Of a DNA stretch of 64,000 bases, positions 45,386 to 54,895 are shown piece by piece. The stretch spans positions 71,762,724 to 71,826,723 of the forward strand of contig CAMGYJ010000002.1 in the NCBI GenBank assembly GCA_946122785.1. The letters run 5' to 3'. The translations under genes and the position numbers were made by a program. This stretch comes from Linum tenue (lineage: Eukaryota > Streptophyta > Magnoliopsida > Malpighiales > Linaceae). The notes beneath the pieces were generated by a model. That model did not search any database, was not told the DNA's origin, and saw nothing but the letters and a program-made list of their open reading frames with translations. Every line of letters begins with the position of its first letter. Positions within the stretch are counted from its first letter, which is position 1.

Positions 45386-45640
45386 AAGGGCAGAGTTCCC
45401 GTTCATCTGTTTATTGAAGAGCTTGAGCTCGTACAAGTTGGGGGAGCTGGCTATACTCTCGGGCAGGCTCCCTTGAATCCGATTCTCGAACAAATTGAGC
45501 GACTCGAGGTCCAGCCCACAGAGCTCGTCGGGAATGGTCCCGGTCAAGTCGTTCATGGAGGCGTCGAAACGCCTCAAGGTCGTGAGATTGGAGAAGCCCT
45601 GGGGCAGAGCGCCGGTGAGAGAGTTGTTGTAGAGCCGGAG
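45386..45640 (-). pseudogene. Captured LRR receptor-kinase fragment (HAESA/HSL1-like)
   Basis: The minus strand encodes about three and a half leucine-rich repeats: YNNSLTGALPQGFSNLTTL, FDASMNDLTGTIPDELCGL, LESLNLFENRIQGSLPESI and NLYELKLFNKQMNG. The 'DELCGLxLESLNLxEN' wording is typical of HAESA-like receptor kinases of the plant LRR XI group. No signal peptide, transmembrane or kinase part is present. The fragment runs straight into the right-hand TIR-side sequence at one end and the FAD gene fragment at the other. Confidence 0.82.
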
Positions 45641-45643
45641 CAC

Positions 45644-45990
45644 GGAACAGCCTTATCTACGACGGCGACGGAGAGATCGGAGCTAGTCAAGAGCTGTCGA
45701 GCGATCGTCAATCCGATGATTCCGGCGCCTATAACGACGACGTCGAAGGTGTGGAAAGAAGCAGAGGCGGTGGGGCTGAATCGGAGAGCCCGGCCGCGAC
45801 ATCGATGTGTCGCCGGTGAGCAGGAAAGCGATTTGGCGGGGAGTTTGGAGCCGAAGAAGGCGGATTCTGTGTTATAGCCGTTGGGGAAGGCAAGTGAACC
45901 GCGGCGGGAGCGTGGAAGAGAAGCGACATCGCGGTATTGGGGAGAAGAACAAGTCCACGAACGGGGGAGCGATAGCGCCGGAGAAGCCAT
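45644..45990 (-). pseudogene. Captured FAD-dependent oxidoreductase fragment (copy 1)
   Basis: The minus strand begins MASPALSLPRSW with a Ser/Arg-rich, transit-peptide-like region of about 75 residues, then FDVVVIGAGIIGLTIARQLL and VAVVDKAVPCSG. GxGxxG plus the following strand is the FAD-binding Rossmann motif of the DAO-type oxidoreductase family. The reading continues out of frame into the LRR fragment, making a 138-aa chimeric frame. The junction lies in GCCGGAGCAC, which both donor sequences seem to share, suggesting microhomology joining. Confidence 0.85.
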
Positions 45991-46192
45991 TTTTGTTTGG
46001 GATAGTGCGTTTGAAAAATGAACAGATGGCAGCGGAGCGGTTTTAGCTTTGGGACTGTGGGAAGAAGAACGACTGTGGGAGGAGACCAGAGAAGTGCTGA
46101 CTGAGTTAACTCTTAACAGTCAGATGAATGAAAGTGATTGACACTCAGTTGTTAAAGAATAAAATTAAAATTCAATAATCTGAAAGTGATTA

Positions 46193-46370
46193 CCTGCGCC
46201 GGTAGCACCGGAGCACGGAATAGCCTTATCTACGACGGCGACGGAGAGATCGGAGCTAGTCAAGAGCTGTCGAGCGATCGTCAATCCGATGATTCTGGCG
46301 CCTATAACGACGACGTCGAAGGTATTGAAAGAAGCAGAGGCGGCGGGGCTGAATCGGAGAGCCCCTTTTC
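46193..46370 (-). pseudogene. Captured FAD-oxidoreductase fragment (copy 2)
   Basis: A second copy of the Rossmann-motif part of the same gene, slightly different from copy 1. It retains the correct end, CCGGTGCTACCGGCGCAGG followed by TAATC on the minus strand, that is GATGAG and a 5' splice site. So this copy preserves the exon-intron border lost in copy 1. It stops where it meets TIR-side sequence. Confidence 0.8.
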
Positions 46371-46552
46371 AATTTGTAATTATAATATTTTTTTATTTTT
46401 TTATTTTACTTTAGTGTGAAAATGAGTTGGAAATGATAGAAGATTATAATTTATTTTATTTATTATTTTTTAATTGCCACATCACCGAGTTAACGGTCAA
46501 CTTTGAGGGTTGACTGCCACATCAGATAAATTTAACAGAGTTGGACGGAAAG

Positions 46553-47091
46553 CATGGTAAAGGAAACCGTATCGTACCGGCCGGTTCAACCGGTAAAACC
46601 GGGAATCGGGCCAATGACGAAACGGCACCCCTACCAGCCCTTTTCTACCGTCCCGGCCGGTATAATCGGCGTAACCGGCATATTCCGGTATCCCGCCCGG
46701 TTTAAATCAGACCGGCGGTAAGGAATTTTTTTGCTAAACGTCGCCGTTTGAAGAAGACAAAGTTGAAAAAAAAAGTAATGGACAATGCTAACCCTAATCG
46801 ATCTTCGGCCTTCAATCTCCATATTTCACTTCGCCTGCCGCTCCTCCTTCTCCATCCAGACCAGAACGCCGCCTGCTTGCTCTGCCACTTTGCCTGGTCC
46901 ACCGCTCCGCCGTGCCGCCGCGCCGTTGCTCCTCTTCTCTTCTCCTCTGGCGAGTGGAGAGTGGCGAGTGGAGACCCACGAGGCACGATTGGAGAGATCA
47001 ATTAGGGACTGCCTTTGATTTGGCTTTGAGCGCGGGGGTGGGAGTGAGATTGGGTTTGCATTTTGCAATCGACAGTTTGGTCATGGTGACG

Positions 47092-47129
<38 letters not shown>

Positions 47130-47460
47130 GAACGGAAGATGGGGAAAGGGTGGAGGATCAGTAAGCTATGATGGGAAAGTTTTTTATAAAAAATAATTAT
47201 TGTTTAAAATTTCTTCTTTTTCTATTAATTTGCTAACTACTTGTATTTTTTCATTTATTGTCCGGTATTATCCCTATACATCTAGTATTACTCCGAGACG
47301 GTACTCTGATTTTGTCGAAACGGTTTTTTGACAAAAAATATATTTTATTATTACAAAAACGATATTTACCGGTACGAAACGGTTGAACCACGGCCGTACC
47401 ACAAAATACCATACCAGAAAAAAATCCGATATGATGTCCGGTACGGTTTCCTTTACCATG
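46553..47460. mobile_element. hAT-like element (908 bp) inside the Pack-MULE TIR
   Basis: The ends are CATGGTAAAGGAAACCGTA and its complement, flanked by a perfect 8-bp duplication ACGGAAAG (46545-46552, 47461-47468). Subterminal motifs include ACCGGCCGGTT and CCGGTAC. A (GA)n run lies inside. No transposase. Confidence 0.9.
47094..47126. repeat. (GA)n microsatellite
   Basis: About 16 AG units within the hAT element. Confidence 0.85.
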
Positions 47461-47930
47461 ACGGAAAGTGACCAAACTTGAACCATTTAACTAATTTGAG
47501 TGACCAATATTGGATTTAAATATTTACAGTGACCAAATATGAACGTTTTTTGTAATCTCAGTGACCAACCATGCAATTAACCCTTATTTTGTGCGCAATC
47601 AATTCTCAATTCAATCCCCATGTCCATATCTGGCGTCTACCTCTCTCCCTTGCCTTCTTTTCCATCTTCTCCGGGTCCGGATAGTATAACAACACTCTTT
47701 TTGTTGTTATAATAACAATAGGTTTCATTAAGGGTAAAAGGGTCAATTATCAATAAAAATAATAAATACAAATAATCCTACGCATTTTCCCGTTCGCTCT
47801 GAACCAAAACGACACCTCCTTCACACTTCCGCTGGGTCTCGTTTCTTCTTCTCCCCTGCCGCCCTAAAAAATCAAAACCCTCACCGGCGTTCCAACTCCG
47901 TCGTCTCTCCATGGTCACTCGAATCGCTGT

Positions 47931-48648
47931 GAGAAGAGGATGAACATCACCGTCGCTCCGTTCATGACAACGTCCAGACCCAAAAAACCGCTCATCTCCA
48001 CGCCGGTCGATCTCTCCGCTTAACTCGCCGAATCGATGTACGTCGGGTTCTCGTCGTCGACGAGCACCGTCACCAGCGCGCAGTACATCCTCGGGTGGAG
48101 CTTCACCAAAGGGGAAGAAGAACCCCCGCCGCTGGATCTCCGCCTCCTCCCCGTCTCCCCCCGGCCGAGCAAGCCGGAGGAAATTAGGCACCGCGCCGAA
48201 GGTCTTCCTCGTAATCCTCTCCATCTCTCTAATCGCAATCTCCGTAGGAGCTTACCTTCTCCGATTGAGGCGGTACAGAGAGCTGAGAGAAGATTGGGAG
48301 AAGGAATACAACCCGCAGCGGCTCTGCTACAAGGATCTGTACCGAGCGACGCACGGATTCAAGGAGAAGGAGGTCCTCGGATCCGGCGGATTCGGGAAAG
48401 TGTACAGAGGAATCCTGCCCAAATCAAAGATCGAAGTCGCCGTGAAGAGAATCTCTCACGATTCGCGGCAAGGGATGAAGGAATTCGTCGCGGAGATCGT
48501 CAGCATGGGGAGGCTGCGCCACCGGAATCTGGTACATTTGCTAGGTTACTGCCGGCGAAAGGGCGAGCTGCTTCTGGTCTACGATTACATGCCCAACGGC
48601 AGCCTGGATACCTTCCTGTTCAACGACGAGAAGCCGATTCTCGACTGG
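47931..48648 (+). pseudogene. L-type lectin receptor kinase fragment (LecRK-like)
   Basis: Starting abruptly in the lectin domain with [20 protein letters not shown], the frame meets a stop (TAA near 48020, where family members have Tyr), then [10 protein letters not shown] and ILGWSF. A frameshift near 48172 is followed in the new frame by a membrane segment ([20 protein letters not shown]). The kinase part follows: [20 protein letters not shown] (glycine loop), [36 protein letters not shown]. It ends after PILDW, before the catalytic loop. With both ends missing, one stop and one frameshift, it is a dead fragment, though more than 150 kinase codons remain open. Confidence 0.92.
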
Positions 48649-48839
48649 ATTTCACGGTACCAAATCGACCCAAATCTTGAGAGGCGTGGCGTCGGGGCTT
48701 CTGTACAATCAAATTATAATTCTTTTTTTTTATAGAACAAATTATAATTCTTTAAGACTAACAAAAGACTGTAAATTAATGGAACACTTCTCTACCATAA
48801 AACAAACAAGAAAAAGCTAATTAGAAACATCCTAATGGA

Positions 48840-49565
48840 GAAAACAAATGGTCTAAAATATACCAAAAACCTCACAAAAACAAACCATAAATATTTCTAA
48901 TTTACACCAGAAACTTTCTAATGCAGACAATAAATACGATAAAACAAACCACAAAAAAACATATCAGAAACCTCCCAATGCATGCCACAAATTCTCTAAA
49001 ACAAAGCAGAAATCTCACAAAGCAAACCATAAATATTTTGAAAAGCACACCAGAAACCCCCTAACGCAAACCACAAACACGATAAAGTAAACAAATAACG
49101 TCATAATGCAGACCACAAATTTATTAAAACAAACTAGAAACCTCGCAAAGCAAACCACAAATATATTAAAACAAACCAGAAACCTCGCAAACCAAACCAC
49201 AGAAGTTTCGAAAGCACACCAGAAACTTCTTAATGCAAACCAAAAACCTCCTACTGCATACCACAAATCTCCTAAAACAAACCACAAACCTCACAAAGCA
49301 AACCACAACATTTGCGAAAGCACACCAAAAACCTCCTAATGCAAACCTCAAACATAGTAAATCAAACCACAAAAAAGCAAACCATAAACGTCCTAATGCA
49401 AACCACAAATATATTAAAACAAACCAGAAACCTCACAATGCAAACCACAAAGTTTTTGAAAACAAACCAGAAACTTCTCAATGCAAACCACAAACACAAT
49501 AAAACAAACCATAAAAGGCATTAAAAAATATGAGAAACCAAACCATAAATCTCACAATGCAGACC
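48840..49565. repeat. Degenerate A-rich tandem array
   Basis: Irregular units of about 35-42 bp resemble AAACCACAAA, CAAACCAGAAACCTC and GCAAAGCAAACCAC. They are the reverse complement of the array at 5560-5940 and 34846-35226. Repeat-driven open frames appear on both strands (49015-49524) and are not genes. Confidence 0.8.
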
Positions 49566-49576
49566 ATAACATCCGG

Positions 49577-49835
49577 TGGTCGTTGACCGTTGACCGGTCA
49601 ACGAAGACCGTTGACCGTTGACCGGTCAACGAAGACCGTTGACCGAACTCCGGTGACCGTCAGTGAGCAGATTCCGACGCCGATAGGCATATTCAGGCCC
49701 CGGTGACTAGATTCCGACGCCGGTAAGCATATTCCGACGCCGGTAAGCATATTCCGACTCCGGTAAGCATGTTCCGGCCACAAAATAGCATATTCCGGCG
49801 ACAAAAAGCATATTCCGGTGACCGACGACCATTTT
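49577..49835. repeat. GTTGACCG and CCGACGCCGGTAAGCATATT repeats
   Basis: First come two copies of a unit with palindromic GTTGACCGGTCAAC (49585-49640), then about five copies of a 24-29-bp unit ATTCCGACGCCGGTAAGCAT (49680-49835). A compact repeat cluster within the candidate TIR element. Confidence 0.8.
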
Positions 49836-50092
49836 CCGGCGACCGGTGGCAGAATTCCGACGACCAAATTTTTGGGCAGAAAATAAAAAAAATATTTTTT
49901 TTATTTTTTTTATTTTTTATTTTTTATTTAAATAGTTTTTCCATAATGACAATTATACCCCTGCTTTGATTTTACACTAGGTCAACTCATTTAATAAAAA
50001 GTCATCACAATCCTAGCTTCCTATTGGTTTGGGGACTAGTGTTGTTACAATAACAACACAAGGGGTGTTGTTATAATAACCAGTCCCTTTTA

Positions 50093-51139
50093 TGCTTGAT
50101 CTTGGGCCTGAGAAAACTTTTGCCGTCCTTGGCTAAAAGGGAACGAGAAGAAGAGGTTATTGACTTTTCGTCACACTCCTTCAATTTGTTACTTTTTACA
50201 AACAAGTCCTCCAACTTTTTATGGGCTAATAGGCATTAGCATAAAACTGATAAAAGCTCACAAATGACAAACCTATTTACTTTGTACAAAATGGTTACAA
50301 ATCTTTCATTTAGTACGTTTCAATAACATATATTTTGACTAATAACAAAAAGATAAGTTTGTCCATCTCCATCCAAAATATCGTTAGTTTTGTTCGGTCA
50401 GCAAGCCATGTGACTTAAAAAATTTGATCTAATCTTATTATTAATGGTATGCAAGTAATATGCAACCTCTATATTTATGATTAGATGTCCTACCCAATCA
50501 TTTGTTGTGAGTTTCTGTTTTATATTGGCATCCTACTTTGGGAGGAAAAAGCATGTATTTGCTTTACTTTGAATTAATTTAATATGAGGATCTTTAGATA
50601 AAAGTGATGACACTACAAGATTCAACAATACTTGAGTGGTTGGTCCATGTGTTGACAACTAATTTATGAAAGGATTCTAACCAATCATTCGTTGAGGTTT
50701 GCTTGTTTATTTATGAATTCACAATTAACAATTTGAACCATTAACATAACAATTACTTCATTTATGTTAATAAAACTTTTTGTCCAAAATATCCAGACAC
50801 CTATTTCAGTTCAACTCATCGATGATAGAAGGAGCCAAATAAAATTCTAATCAACCAATACGATATAATTCATACCCAATCAAAATCAAACCATATTCAT
50901 ATTAGTTTTTAACTCACACTGTATTAGGATCACACTCACTCTTCCTCCCTTATCTAATGGTCAATCAGAAGCCCCATAGAACTTTTTCACATTGACAAGA
51001 AATATTGCAGACAAATACATAGCCGCCAATCTTTAACACCAACGAGCGATTAAAAACACTAAAATTTAACATGAGAATTATAACATGAAGAAAAAGAAAG
51101 CCAAACATAACAATAGTGATAACAACAATCATAAGTCGA
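50093..51139. other. AT-rich spacer, 3' side of DIR-e
   Basis: No gene is recognised. The last about 90 bp (AAACATAACAATAGTGATAAC) match the 3' flanks of DIR-b and DIR-d. Confidence 0.5.
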
Positions 51140-51751
51140 TCAATAGTGAAACACGTAGATGTCACACTCCACGACTGCATTTCCCGTTGTTTTATTAAAG
51201 GAATGCGTTTTGAGATGAACCTTTCCACGAGCGAAGCCGAACACTCCGGTACCGGCGACGACCGGCATCTCCCTTGTCCCGGCGGCAAGTATGGGGTTGC
51301 GTCCCAACACAGTGACGGTGCTTCCTCTGTACTCACCACCATGGGCCGTAAACACAAAGTTGAACAACTCCACAAGAGCCGCGTCAACCCTGGAAGCGAC
51401 GCCGTATAGCCCCTGAACCCGTCCCACCGCGGTGGAGTCGAGCTCTGGATCCAACGTCAAAGGGTTGTCCGCCATGGTTAACCGCCCAAACAAACGGGCC
51501 GGATGGCTGTAATCTAGAGGGCCTTTAGGGTTGAGAGGCAGGGCCGTAGCGTTTGGGCCGGCAAGGAGGTTGTGGTAGTAGAAATGGAGGTGGGTCAGCT
51601 TCTCATTCTTCAGCGCCATAGCTTTTGCCGACAGTTCCGTCGAGAAAGGATGCGATGACATTAATCTAGCCTCGGAAAGTAGAATGGTGAAGAGGAAGAG
51701 GGTGATCAGAACGGAGAAGAGGGAATATTGTTTCAGCAGCATTTTGGCCAT
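51140..51751 (-). CDS. DIR-e, dirigent protein (203 aa, intact)
   Basis: A single-exon dirigent protein. I start it at MAKMLL (51751) because the paralogues do; an open extension upstream to 51856 is leader sequence. Signal peptide residues 1 to about 28; domain motifs FGRLTMADNPLT, VQGLYGVAS, GEYRGSTVTVLGRN, REMPVVAGTGVFGFARG (Ala where most members have the first Gly) and a CDIYVFHY end. There is one extra Gly in AHGGEYRG. It has lost Asn in the second sequon (LDSTAVG). The gene lies apart from the main cluster, and its TATA box is at the edge of a hAT insertion, so its expression could differ from the other DIR genes. Confidence 0.94.
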   Translation of the reverse strand: MAKMLLKQYSLFSVLITLFLFTILLSEARLMSSHPFSTELSAKAMALKNEKLTHLHFYYHNLLAGPNATALPLNPKGPLDYSHPARLFGRLTMADNPLTLDPELDSTAVGRVQGLYGVASRVDAALVELFNFVFTAHGGEYRGSTVTVLGRNPILAAGTREMPVVAGTGVFGFARGKVHLKTHSFNKTTGNAVVECDIYVFHY

Positions 51752-51878
51752 GGTATGGTAGAATAGTATTAATGAAAGAACTCTTTGAAGAATGTATGTG
51801 CTATACCTAACTGAAAGCTTCTTTTTTTTTTTTTTTAATCTTCTATGTTTGGACATGAAGGTATAAGATTGCCTGCCT

Positions 51879-51888
51879 CTGTTTATAG
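51879..51888 (-). promoter_or_regulatory. TATA box of DIR-e, at a hAT insertion edge
   Basis: The minus strand reads CTATAAACAG. Positions 51882-51889 (TTTATAGC) are also the proximal target duplication of the hAT element starting at 51890, so everything upstream of the TATA box has been displaced by 679 bp. Confidence 0.75.
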
Positions 51889-51889
51889 C

Positions 51890-52568
51890 CAGTGGCGGAT
51901 CCAGGGGAGGCCACCCCGGGTCACGGCCCAGCCCTCTTCTGGATTCGAAGCTAGTATAGCCCTTATGAGTTTATCGATTGTAGTCATTGGCCCAGTGTAT
52001 TTTATAATAAGATTGTGTGTAATTAGAAAATGGGTCAGATGAACATATTCAAAACACAGCTCTAAATTTAACCTGAAAATTCTAACTCCAATGATTCTCG
52101 TCTAAAGAAAAACAAGCAATGAAACCTAAAATTCTAAAAGTAAAAAACGTAAAAGACTAAAAAAAATATGGGATTTGTTCACTTAAAAAATTACTAGGGT
52201 AGCTGGTGAAAATAGGGATTGACACACTATATATATATTGATTAGTCGATAGATTTGTGTAGTCTTGACATTGCTCGTTTCAACAACTACGGAGAGAACC
52301 TTTTTAACAATGAAATAGGTGAAAAATTATTTGCGTAATAAAATGAGCGATGAATTTCTCGCCAATCGATTAACTATTTTATCTTAAAGAGAGTATTCTA
52401 TTGGTATGGATGTAGACTCCATTATTGATGAATTCACTATATTAAAATTTTAAAAGATTGACGTGTACAATTGATATTGCAAAAAAAAAAATTTATGATT
52501 TTCTTACGGTATCTAATTTTCTAATGAAATGCGGCCTAGTGCTCTACTGTGTCCTGGATCCGTCGCTG
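51890..52568. mobile_element. hAT-like element in the DIR-e promoter (679 bp)
   Basis: The ends are CAGTGGCGGATCCAGGG and TCCTGGATCCGTCGCTG. The flanks TTTATAGC (51882-51889) and TTTATAGA (52569-52576) agree at 7 of 8. The empty form is at 25260-25275 upstream of DIR-d. Same end type as 11473-12175. No transposase; some frames are open by chance. Confidence 0.9.
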
Positions 52569-52588
52569 TTTATAGATAGAAAGCGCAA

Positions 52589-52818
52589 ATCTCTTGCCAG
52601 GGCCTGTTTACTTTCATTTCTATTTCTGTATTTGAGAAAACAGATGTTAAAAACAGGTAAAAACAACATTTTTCGTTTTCGAAAACAACAGGAATTTGCT
52701 ACTTTCTGTTTTCATAGTTGGAAACAAATAAAAAACAGAATGAAAGATAAACAAGTTTTCTCGTTTCGGTTGCCAAATTTATGACATAAAAACAAAAAAC
52801 AAAAAAACGAAAGCGACA
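52589..52818. mobile_element. Small TIR-like insertion (family A)
   Basis: This interrupts the spacer that is continuous at about 25270-25285 (AAAGCGCAAGCCAAGG). It has imperfect inverted ends, with TTTCATTTCTATTTCTG on the left and a complement resembling CGTTTTTTTGTTTTTTG on the right. Related sequence is at 54700-54895. Confidence 0.6.
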
Positions 52819-53040
52819 TTATCCAAGGTTCGATCCCCGGAATGAACCTTAGACGGCGGCATGATCCACTGCACTTGCAAAAAGACAAGCATAAGTGACA
52901 TGACATCTTCAGCTTCACTAGGAGGGCCATGAAGCAAATTACATAACCAACCGTGTACACACATGCTAGGAAGAATAGATAAGAAACATTGATAAAAATA
53001 AAATACAACTGCAAGAAGATAACTTGCAACAAACTTTTTG

Positions 53041-53938
53041 CAGATAAATTGTTAGTTTATTCACTAGAATTACTTATAAAATTCATGTTTGACACTAAAA
53101 TTAATTTATTTCACCTGTAGTCACTAAGATTAGTACTTTATTTCAAGTTTGGTCACTCTCTGTTAGTCTTCGTTAACTTTATCTGACATGACCGTTAACT
53201 TTGAGAGTTGACCGTTAAAAAAGTGACGTGACAATTAAAAATTAATAAAAAAATAAAACTAATTATTTTCAAAATTCCAACCCATTATCACAATAAATTC
53301 CATCCCACCACCACAAGGGGTGGACCTAGGGCTAGGGAAAGGGTGTCGTCCGACACCCCTCCGCCCGAAAATTTTGTGAAGGATCTCCATTTTTTTGGTA
53401 TAAAGAAATTTATTTTGAAACTTCCGACACCGCTCTAATATAAGCGACACACCTTCATTATACGACAATAGTTTTAATGTTATAAAGTTATTCATCATAA
53501 TTAGTAATTAGCAATAATAAGTAAAATCAAATAAGCATGTTTGTTTGAAGTAACCCACAAACCAATTTAACTTGTCAATTTGTAGTTAATAGGTGAATTG
53601 CGTAGATTTATGGGAGATTGTGGTTTGATTTTGGTTAATTTGGTAGAACTAGAGAAAAGATGCTAATGATATTGCTTTAGGCATCCTTTGTTTTGTCTAA
53701 AATTATCAATTGGTAGATCGTGGTTTGCTATATTTGATTGTAAACTAATTTATTTTAATCTTTGGTTGAGTGACTAATTTATTAATGACTATTAATTGTC
53801 ACGTCAAATAAAGTTAACAGAGAGTGACCAAATTTGAACTGTTGTACTAATCTTAGTGACTACGGATGAAATAAATTAATTGTAGTGGCAAACGTGAACT
53901 TTGTAAGTAATTCCAATTACCAAACTTGCAATTTACTC
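53041..53938. mobile_element. Mutator-like element with long TIRs (about 900 bp)
   Basis: Inverted ends of about 200 bp contain TAGTCACTAAGATTAGTAC, GGTCACTCTCTGTTA and AAGTGACGTGACAATT and their complements. The flanks AACTTTTTG and AACTTTTGC agree at 7 of 9. The TIR is related to that of the Pack-MULE at 45085. The centre (53315-53420) contains a CGACACCCCTCCGCC segment that may be part of another element. No transposase. Confidence 0.75.
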
Positions 53939-54895
53939 AACTTTTGCTTTCATTTTCGTTTTCTGTGATTTTGGCAACAGAAAATGAAACCTAATGGAAA
54001 CGGAAGCTATCGTTTCCTGAAAAACAAAATATGAAATCTTAAAAATGAAAACTTGTTTAGCTACAACTTTTGTTTAGTTTCTGAAAAACTGAAACCTGAA
54101 GGATAGTAGATTGTTTGAAATTAAAGTATGCAAAAGTTGAACGATCTATTTAATAAATGATAATGTCAAATTTTTAAATATAAAAAAAGAGAAGGAAATT
54201 TATTTTATTAGAGAAGATATGATATAGGTATACACATTTTTTAGTGACTTTTAAAATCAAATCTAACCTATTGTTTATATAAATGAATTTCATAAGTTTT
54301 TAGAAATGATATATTTTTTGTTTGAAATACAAATGAATTAATTTTCATTGGTAAATTTTAAATAAGCTAAGTAATGGTCACATTTTTACTTATTGAACTC
54401 TATGTCATGTCGTTGGTGCATGTTTTCAATGATTGATTATGAATACACATAATGTTCTTGACAAATTATTTTGAATTGAGTTACTATTCAAAAAATAAGT
54501 ATTGATTCATTTGGTTTCATATAGTCACAAGGTGAAAATTATATATAATAAAAAGAGAAAAGTTAGGTAAAGAGAAAACTTAGTATTCAAATAAAAATAT
54601 TAAAAAGTGAATTATGAGTAATGTCATTCAAATATTTCACCTCATCAATAAGAAGAAGACAAATAGTTAAAATTCAAAGAAAAAAATCGTTAAAAATAGG
54701 ACAAGACAGATGTTGAAAACTGGTTAAAATAACATTTGTCGTTTTCGAAAACAGCAGTATGCTACCACTTTATGTTTTCAGAGTTGGAAACGAACATAAA
54801 ACAGAAAAAAAAGTAAACAAGTTTTCTTGTTTCGTTTGCCAAATTTATGAAATGAAAAAAAAAAACAAAACAAAAATGAAAGTGAAAGGGAACTA
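53939..54895. mobile_element. Candidate TIR element (family A)
   Basis: The start, TTTCATTTTCGTTTTCTGTG...TTTTGGCAACAG, and the complement of the end (TTTCATTTTTGTTTTG...AATTTGGCAAACG) are related, which suggests inverted termini. The last about 190 bp resemble 52620-52810. The interior is very AT-rich, with no genes. Confidence 0.5.

Larger units (their letters stand above)
45085..47583. mobile_element. Pack-MULE carrying parts of two cellular genes
   Basis: Long inverted repeats (about 220 bp, starting GGGTTAATTGCATGGTTGG) mark both ends. A perfect 10-bp direct repeat TTATTTTGTG flanks it (45075-45084, 47584-47593), matching a 9-10 bp Mutator-type duplication. Between the TIRs are an LRR-kinase fragment (45386-45640) and two copies of a FAD-oxidoreductase fragment (45644-45990, 46193-46370). 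The right TIR is split by a hAT element (46553-47460). No transposase is present. A related TIR (GGTCACTCTCTGTTAG, GTTGACCGTTAA) is found at 53041-53938. Confidence 0.9.
47684..50092. mobile_element. Candidate TIR element carrying a kinase fragment
   Basis: The two ends are diverged inverted repeats of about 45 bp: GTATAACAACACTCTTTTTG on the left against the complement of CACAAGGGGTGTTGTTATAAT on the right. Between them lie the L-type lectin kinase fragment, the AAACCACAAA-type array and GTTGACCG/CCGACGCCGG repeats. I see no clear target duplication, so the limits are tentative. Confidence 0.5.

Noticed and set aside
48036..48680. 214-codon plus-strand frame as an intact receptor kinase
   Set aside because: Past about 48172 it is out of frame with the kinase. 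The true kinase frame is a different one, and both ends of the gene are missing.
49015..49524. Long frames with repeated 'NHKPPNANH'- or 'VVCFARFLVCF'-like peptides
   Set aside because: They are translations of an A-rich degenerate tandem array on both strands, not a repeat protein.
48840..49565. CRISPR-like array
   Set aside because: Units are irregular in length and sequence, there are no constant repeats with unique spacers, and this is a plant nuclear genome.
52820..52850. GGTTCGATCCCCGG resembling a tRNA T-arm
   Set aside because: No acceptor, D or anticodon arms fit around it, and the paralogous site at 25283 reads GGTTCCATCGCCGG. I find no tRNA gene in the window.
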